This document shows, piece after piece, positions 59,294 to 64,000 of a stretch of 64,000 bases of DNA (position 1 is the first letter of the stretch; every line of letters begins with the position of its first letter). The notes under the pieces were generated by a model, which ran no database searches, was not told where the DNA came from, and saw only the letters and a program-made list of their open reading frames with translations. Made by a program: the position numbers and the translations under genes. This DNA comes from Bacillota bacterium (GTDB taxonomy: Bacteria; Bacillota; Clostridia; Acetivibrionales; DTU013), in NCBI GenBank assembly GCA_023426125.1, contig JAFABI010000058.1, forward strand, positions 46,233 to 110,232, written 5' to 3'.

Positions 59294-61948
59294 ATGCTGG
59301 TAAGTGTTTTTTCCGAGGTTTTACTAATTTCCATCATGGCTTCGGTGCTTATACTGCTGATCCTATTGGTGAAGACTGTTTTCAAGGAAAAACTGTCAGC
59401 CGGATGGCACTATTATATATGGCTTTTGCTGCTGCTCAGACTTGCAATTCCCTATACGCCGGAGTTTTCCTTGAATTTGAATGGCTTTGCTCCGGCAGTT
59501 CAGGATACTGTTGGGATTCAAGCTGAGAATAGTACGAATGACCGTAAAGACAATAACCTTGATTTTAGAATAGATGACAAAACAGCCACAAAAAGTACAG
59601 GATATAATGCAAATAATAATCTGACAACCGCTGAAAAAAATAAAACAACCGAAAAACTTGAGAATAATGAAAGTGAAAATAGTAAATTATTGTCCTTTGT
59701 TATTGCATCCGCAAGCAAAATATGGCTTCTTGGCATCATCTTTTTTATATTTTACTTTCTGATTATTAATCGTATAATGAGCCGCAGAATTCACAAATCG
59801 AGCAAATCAGAAGAAAACGGCAGTATTGAGGTTATTTTTGATTACTGTAAAAAACTCCTGAATATTAAAAAGGATATCCCAATCCTATATCAAAAACATA
59901 TAAAGACGCCTGCGGTTTATGGCATTATAAACCCCAAAATACTTATACCCGCAGATATATTCGAACAACTTGGCCCGGAAGAAATCAAATATGTTTTTTT
60001 ACATGAACTATGCCATTTCAGGCATAAGGATACGGTAATCGGTTTAATAAAAATGTTGCTATGCGTCCCCCATTGGTTTAATCCGCTGGTTTGGCATGCA
60101 TTCAAAAAAATGAAGGAAGACAGGGAACCGGTGTGTGATGAAATTGTACTATCCAGTATAAAGCCTGATGAACGTAGGAATTATGCAGAAACTCTTATCA
60201 AAACCATAAAGTACTATTCAGAAAATCATACACTTTATAATACGGCAAGCATGAGTCAAGGGAATATTAATAATATAAAGTGGAGGCTTAAATTGATAAA
60301 TATTTTAAAAAAGCGCTCTGTTATTTTTGGAATTGTTATTTCTTTAGCAACAATAACGATAGGTACGGCTGGTGTTTTATTTATAAACAACCATTTGAGT
60401 TTTGCTTTACCTGCAAATGCATCCGAGTTATATACTCCAGGCACGGCTGATGAAGTATCTGATACGGCCATAAAAGATGAACCTGCGGGAAGAGGTAAAA
60501 TTCTCGATCGAAATGGAATGGAGCTTGCTGTCAGTATTCCGGCTGACATTATTGCACTGAATCCGACAGAAATTAAAGCTACGGGCCAGGATACCGATTC
60601 AATCGCTGAAGCTTTGGCCAATTATTTATCACTGGGAAAAATAGAGATGTTGGAAAAGTTAAAATCTACAAGTAGCTATGAAATCGTCAAGAGAAAAGTG
60701 GATAAGGATACAGGCAGTAAAATCAAGGAGTGGGTAGAAAATAACAGCATAAAGGGTGTAATCATTGATGAAGATTCCAAAAGAGTATATCCAAATGGAA
60801 ATCTGGCCGCCAATGTTATAGGCTTCACAGGGGAGGATGCGCAAGGGCTTGCCGGAATTGAATTATCGATGGAGGAGTATTTGAAGCCGGAGGGCACCGA
60901 GGTAACTGTAGATGGAAACAAAAAGCTTGAGGGCGGTTCAAATGTGATGCTTACGATAGACCTGAAAATACAACGCATTGTTGAAAATACCTTGGATAAA
61001 GCAATCAACGATTACAAGGTTATAAACGGTGCGACTGCTTTAATTATGGATCCTAAAAGCGGAGAAATTCTTGCCATGGCATCAAAATCGAATTCTGACC
61101 CGAATGCGCCCTATTCGCCGGATAACGTATCCGATACGTTTCAGCCGGGCTCTGTTTTTAAGCCAATAACAGCCGCCATGGCTCTTGAGGAAGGCATTAT
61201 CAGTCCTGACAGCAAAGTGAATGATTCTCCTGTTTCGATAAACGGTTCGGCAATACATTGCTGGAGAACGGGAAGATTGCACGGAGAAGACTCCTTTGAA
61301 GAAGCGGTATATAATTCCTGTGATCCTGTATTTGTCAGATTAGCCCAGAACCTCGGTACCGATAAGTACTATTCCTATGTTAAAGATTTCGGATTCTATG
61401 ACAAAACAGGTCTGGAGCTTCCCGGCGAAGCACAGGGTAATATCAGTGAAAACCCTGCCGAACTCGATATGGCAATGGCTTCAATAGGACAAAAATTCCA
61501 GGTTACGCCACTGCAGCTTGCCTCGGCCTATAGTGCCATAGCAAACGGCGGCAACCTGATGAAACCACAAATCATAAAGAAATTAACCGGCTTTTATGAT
61601 AATGATGAAACAATTATGGATCCCCGGCAAATAAGAAATGTAATATCCAAGGGAACTGCCGACAGCATGAAGGCAATGCTGGAAGGTTCAGTATCAAAGG
61701 GCACCGCAGCAAATGCATATGCCGAGGGCTACAAAATAGCAGGCTGTGTAGGTACAAGCGAAAAATCAACAGGTAAATATATTGCCTCTTTTGCAGGATT
61801 TGCACCGGCAAATGAGCCGGAAATTGTTTGTATAATAATTCTGGATGAACCTACAATAGCATCACAGTTGGCAGGAGCAACAGCTGCCCCTGTTGCAGGA
61901 GAAGTAATAAAGGAAGTTTTGGATTATATGTCCGAAGGGAAAAAGTGA
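59294..61948 (+). CDS. BlaR1-type M56 membrane protease fused to a class B PBP-like domain
   Basis: An 884-residue fusion. Residues 1-360 are BlaR1/MecR1-like: membrane helices near 5-28, 36-52 and 138-160, an Asn-rich loop, and the zinc protease motif HELCH (His237, His241) with a downstream EDREPVCDEIVL. A helix near 340-360 leads outside. The sensor is not the usual class D beta-lactamase fold but a PBP2-type module: RGKILDRNGMELAVSIPADI (dimerisation domain), then a transpeptidase domain with SVFK (Ser620, Lys623), SCD at 675-677 in place of SxN, and CVG at 818-820 in place of KTG. Loss of the KTG lysine suggests a beta-lactam-binding sensor rather than an active transpeptidase. ATG 59294 with AAAGG upstream; a longer frame from 59261 overlaps blaI. 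Confidence 0.88.
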   Translation: MLVSVFSEVLLISIMASVLILLILLVKTVFKEKLSAGWHYYIWLLLLLRLAIPYTPEFSLNLNGFAPAVQDTVGIQAENSTNDRKDNNLDFRIDDKTATKSTGYNANNNLTTAEKNKTTEKLENNESENSKLLSFVIASASKIWLLGIIFFIFYFLIINRIMSRRIHKSSKSEENGSIEVIFDYCKKLLNIKKDIPILYQKHIKTPAVYGIINPKILIPADIFEQLGPEEIKYVFLHELCHFRHKDTVIGLIKMLLCVPHWFNPLVWHAFKKMKEDREPVCDEIVLSSIKPDERRNYAETLIKTIKYYSENHTLYNTASMSQGNINNIKWRLKLINILKKRSVIFGIVISLATITIGTAGVLFINNHLSFALPANASELYTPGTADEVSDTAIKDEPAGRGKILDRNGMELAVSIPADIIALNPTEIKATGQDTDSIAEALANYLSLGKIEMLEKLKSTSSYEIVKRKVDKDTGSKIKEWVENNSIKGVIIDEDSKRVYPNGNLAANVIGFTGEDAQGLAGIELSMEEYLKPEGTEVTVDGNKKLEGGSNVMLTIDLKIQRIVENTLDKAINDYKVINGATALIMDPKSGEILAMASKSNSDPNAPYSPDNVSDTFQPGSVFKPITAAMALEEGIISPDSKVNDSPVSINGSAIHCWRTGRLHGEDSFEEAVYNSCDPVFVRLAQNLGTDKYYSYVKDFGFYDKTGLELPGEAQGNISENPAELDMAMASIGQKFQVTPLQLASAYSAIANGGNLMKPQIIKKLTGFYDNDETIMDPRQIRNVISKGTADSMKAMLEGSVSKGTAANAYAEGYKIAGCVGTSEKSTGKYIASFAGFAPANEPEIVCIIILDEPTIASQLAGATAAPVAGEVIKEVLDYMSEGKK

Positions 61949-62050
61949 TTTTTAGAGTCATTCAGCCCGGGCGGATCAGCTTAAAATCGCGTGGCGCTCA
62001 ATCCTCCGATATGTTGATTAATCTGATCTTATCCTACCTTACCAACAATC

Positions 62051-62085
62051 ACGGGTCGTGAGTTCGATTCTCACCACCGGCTCCA
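62051..62085 (+). repeat. Right direct repeat of the tRNA-Thr island (displaced tRNA 3' end)
   Basis: 35 bases identical to 57940-57974, lacking the 5' half of the tRNA. It marks the right junction of the island. Confidence 0.88.
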
Positions 62086-62099
62086 GGTTTTTTACTCCA

Positions 62100-62140
62100 A
62101 GAAGCTGGTATCACTGCATTCCACAGCTTCTTTTATTTTT
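62100..62140 (+). terminator. Original tRNA-Thr terminator
   Basis: Stem AGAAGCTG / CAGCTTCT (62100-62107 and 62124-62131) followed by TTTTATTTTT. It now lies beyond the island. The stretch 62141-62369 shows no gene. Confidence 0.8.
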
Positions 62141-62369
62141 AAATTGAAACTAATTATGTTAACTCATTTATTGTATTTTTGCATAAAATATCATCTAAAA
62201 ACTCATAATAAACGGTTATAGTGCCATCGTGAAATTTGATATAAAAACAGCAGGTTGAGGATAAGCTCATTATCCGTATAATGCTTGAGATGAGCAATAA
62301 TTATGACAGCCGGAACGAAACGGAAAAAAGCGGATAAAAAGAGTGTAAAATTTTATGGTTTTATTTGAA

Positions 62370-62423
62370 GCAGATATAATGCCCCTTAATAAGAAGATCC
62401 CATGAAAGGGGCATTATATCTGC
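62370..62423 (-). terminator. Inverted repeat after the GH127 gene
   Basis: An 18-base perfect stem (62370-62387 with 62406-62423, starting GCAGATATAATGCCCC) lies 8 bases past the GH127 stop. It is a likely terminator, though the T tract is poor. Confidence 0.65.
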
Positions 62424-62430
62424 AAGTATT

Positions 62431-64000
62431 TTACCTTTGCCTGATCCAAACGGTCATTTCTCCGGGTTTCCTATTGCACCACATGCAATAGGGCACGGCT
62501 TTTATGCTTGTTTCCTTCTCTGTATTTACCGCTGGACGGTAAAGCTCATCCGACCAGCCTTTATCATCTATCCTAATTGCCGTTGTTCTTATTGCAACAG
62601 CTCCGTTTGGAAGGCTGCTGTCTTTTTCGTATACAAGACTACAGTCCAGTGGAATTGATATGGCCGACAGGTTATTTCCGTTGTCAACCTCCTCAAGACA
62701 GTATACCAGCGGTCCCCTTGTGATGGCGACCTTTCCCGCGTCGGCCCGGACTTTGGGATTGGCCTGGATTAATTCCGCCGGCATATCCATTGATAATTCA
62801 ACTGTATCTCCGTCATTCCAAATCCTCCTGATTTTAGCATATCCCTTTGAGATATCCACACCGGTTTCCAAAACCTTTCCGTTCACCGCAAGCTTGTAAT
62901 TCCTGCACCAGGCCGGTATCCTCAATGCCAGTGTAAATTCCTTTTCACCGAAGTTTGTGGCTTTCAGCCTTACATTCCCATCCCACGGATAGTTTGTTTC
63001 CTGAGAAAGTGTAACTAAAGTGCCGTCAAGATCAAATTCTGCCTTTCCGCCTATATAAAGATGCGTATATATGGAGTTTTTGCCTGCCGTATATATATAC
63101 TGGCTCAACGACATAAGCAATCTTGCAATATTCGGCGGGCAACAGGAGCAGCTGAACCATTTCTGCCGAACAGGCTTGATATGCTCCATTGCCGGATTCT
63201 TCTCGCACGACTCCGGAAGTACCTCCAAAGGATTTACATAGAAAAAGCTCTTCCCGTCCAACGCCATTCCGCTCAAAACATTATTGTACAGCGCTCTTTC
63301 CATCACGTCGCCGTATTCGCCCTTTGCCTCGATTTTCAGCATCCTGTGGGCAAACATCACCAGGCCCACCGAGGCGCATGATTCTGCATATACCGTATCA
63401 TTGGGAAGATTAAAATCAAAGGTGAATGCCTCTCCGAAAGCCGCAGATCCTATGCCACCCGTAATGTACATCCTTTTTTTGACAACATTGTTCCATAGAT
63501 CGCGGCATGTATCAAGAAGCTCTGCATCCCCCGTTTCACCCGCAATGTCCGCCATAGCCGAATACATGTAAACAGCCCTTACAGCATGGCCTTCCGCTGT
63601 TTTCTGTTCCCTCACCGGAAGGTGGGTCTGCATGTATTCCCTTTTAAACTTGCTGAATCCTGGCCAAAATTCCAGGATATCTCTTTTTTCCCTCTCAAGC
63701 CTGAAATAATAAGGTTCCTTACCTCTTTCGTCTATAAAGTATCTGCTCAGGCTCAAATAGCGCTCATTGCCTGTAATCCTGTAAAGCTTCACCAAGGCAA
63801 GCTCTATTTCCTGATGGCCGCAATACCCCTTCATCTTCCCGGGCTCAGGCCCAAAAACTGAATCTATATAATTGGCAAGCCGGCATACAACATCAAGCAG
63901 CTTCCTTTTCCCGGTGGCGCTGAAGTATGCCACACCCGCCTCTATCATATGTCCTGCACAATACAGCTCGTGGCATTCCTCAAGGTTTGTCCAGCGCTTT
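62431..64000 (-). CDS. GH127 (DUF1680) beta-L-arabinofuranosidase family protein, N-terminus beyond the right edge
   Basis: About 523 codons are visible and the frame is open to the edge (HELYCAGHMIEAGVAYFSA is read in the first codons inside). It has the GH127 (alpha/alpha)6 barrel and C-terminal beta domain, with FNLPNDTVYAESCASVGLVM and FSCSCCPPNIARLLMS. The last segment holds the cysteines that in the Bifidobacterium enzyme HypBA1 bind zinc and include the nucleophile; the glutamate of YAESC is the probable acid/base. GH127 releases beta-L-arabinofuranose from plant glycoproteins. No signal peptide can be judged. It lies on the far side of the island and is not linked to the beta-lactam genes. 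Confidence 0.88.
   Translation of the reverse strand, partial: KRWTNLEECHELYCAGHMIEAGVAYFSATGKRKLLDVVCRLANYIDSVFGPEPGKMKGYCGHQEIELALVKLYRITGNERYLSLSRYFIDERGKEPYYFRLEREKRDILEFWPGFSKFKREYMQTHLPVREQKTAEGHAVRAVYMYSAMADIAGETGDAELLDTCRDLWNNVVKKRMYITGGIGSAAFGEAFTFDFNLPNDTVYAESCASVGLVMFAHRMLKIEAKGEYGDVMERALYNNVLSGMALDGKSFFYVNPLEVLPESCEKNPAMEHIKPVRQKWFSCSCCPPNIARLLMSLSQYIYTAGKNSIYTHLYIGGKAEFDLDGTLVTLSQETNYPWDGNVRLKATNFGEKEFTLALRIPAWCRNYKLAVNGKVLETGVDISKGYAKIRRIWNDGDTVELSMDMPAELIQANPKVRADAGKVAITRGPLVYCLEEVDNGNNLSAISIPLDCSLVYEKDSSLPNGAVAIRTTAIRIDDKGWSDELYRPAVNTEKETSIKAVPYCMWCNRKPGEMTVWIRQR

Larger units (their letters stand above)
57975..62085. mobile_element. Small integrated island at tRNA-Thr, integrase lost
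   Basis: About 4.1 kb between the 35-base direct repeats. Contents: two truncated defence-gene fragments, blaI, and the BlaR1-PBP fusion gene, all on the plus strand. The bases are visibly richer in A and T than the flanks. No integrase or excisionase is present in the gaps 57975-58236 and 61949-62050, so it is a decayed or satellite element. The tRNA was rebuilt at the left end and the original 3' end pushed to the right, where the tRNA's own terminator still follows (62100-62140). Confidence 0.8.

Noticed and set aside
59294..61948. Class D beta-lactamase-like sensor domain as in canonical BlaR1
   Set aside because: The sequence after the M56 part begins with a PBP dimerisation motif and has the SVFK/SCD order and spacing of a class B PBP.

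Overview
The window looks like a chromosomal segment of an anaerobic, endospore-forming member of the Clostridia that lives on plant polysaccharides. The case for this is a sporulation sigma factor (sigK) and an alpha/beta-type SASP; an infC-rpmI-rplT operon with a Firmicutes-type leader; Bacillus-like mltG-trmR-trhP synteny; YesM/YesN two-component systems; and arabinofuranosidase-type glycoside hydrolases (GH172, GH127) with several sugar ABC systems. TTG and GTG starts behind strong Shine-Dalgarno sequences are common. The species cannot be named from the sequence alone.

Layout. 1-4.8 kb: 5' part of sigK, an AraC regulator divergent from a GH172 enzyme, and a class B penicillin-binding protein. 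4.8-14 kb: mostly housekeeping genes on the minus strand (trhP-like U32, trmR, mltG, typA, mutS2, and a uracil permease behind a PyrR-type attenuator). 14-31 kb: SASP, DeoR and Gfo/Idh proteins, a class III aminotransferase, a K+ uptake block (two tandem KtrB/TrkH paralogues facing two RCK/TrkA subunits), DUF421 and DUF4363 membrane proteins, a CaCA antiporter, an rRNA methyltransferase, rplT-rpmI-infC, ybaK, a DUF503 protein and rqcH. 31-38.9 kb: a minus-strand operon combining two uroporphyrinogen-decarboxylase-like proteins, an RbsABC-type sugar importer and a rhamnose-mutarotase-like protein. 39.3-47.2 kb: a divergent operon with YesN regulator, YesM kinase, a membrane-anchored sugar-binding protein and a MalEFG-type importer without ATPase. 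47.4-49.8 kb: a Rad3/DinG-like helicase with an N-terminal nuclease-like domain. 49.7-56.5 kb: a second ABC importer plus two-component cluster ending in a truncated Gfo/Idh gene. 56.6-57.7 kb: a HAD hydrolase and a small unknown protein.

57.9-62.1 kb is a small island inserted at a tRNA-Thr(CGT) gene. The last 35 bp of the tRNA is repeated exactly at the far end. The island has no visible integrase. It carries two broken defence-gene fragments and a blaI gene followed by a fused BlaR1-type M56 membrane protease and class B PBP-like domain. The fused protein keeps the SxxK motif but has lost the KTG lysine. It is the most unusual gene of the window. The right edge holds a partial GH127 beta-L-arabinofuranosidase.

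At least four families of short dispersed, largely palindromic repeats fill the intergenic gaps. One family coincides with the broken 3' end of the Gfo/Idh gene at about 49.9 kb.

How the parts fit: the polysaccharide theme (GH172, GH127, two MalFG importers needing a shared MsmX-type ATPase, one complete RbsABC importer, two YesM/YesN systems) points to uptake of pentose-rich oligosaccharides under two-component control. The remaining blocks are core translation, cell wall, K+ homeostasis and sporulation functions.
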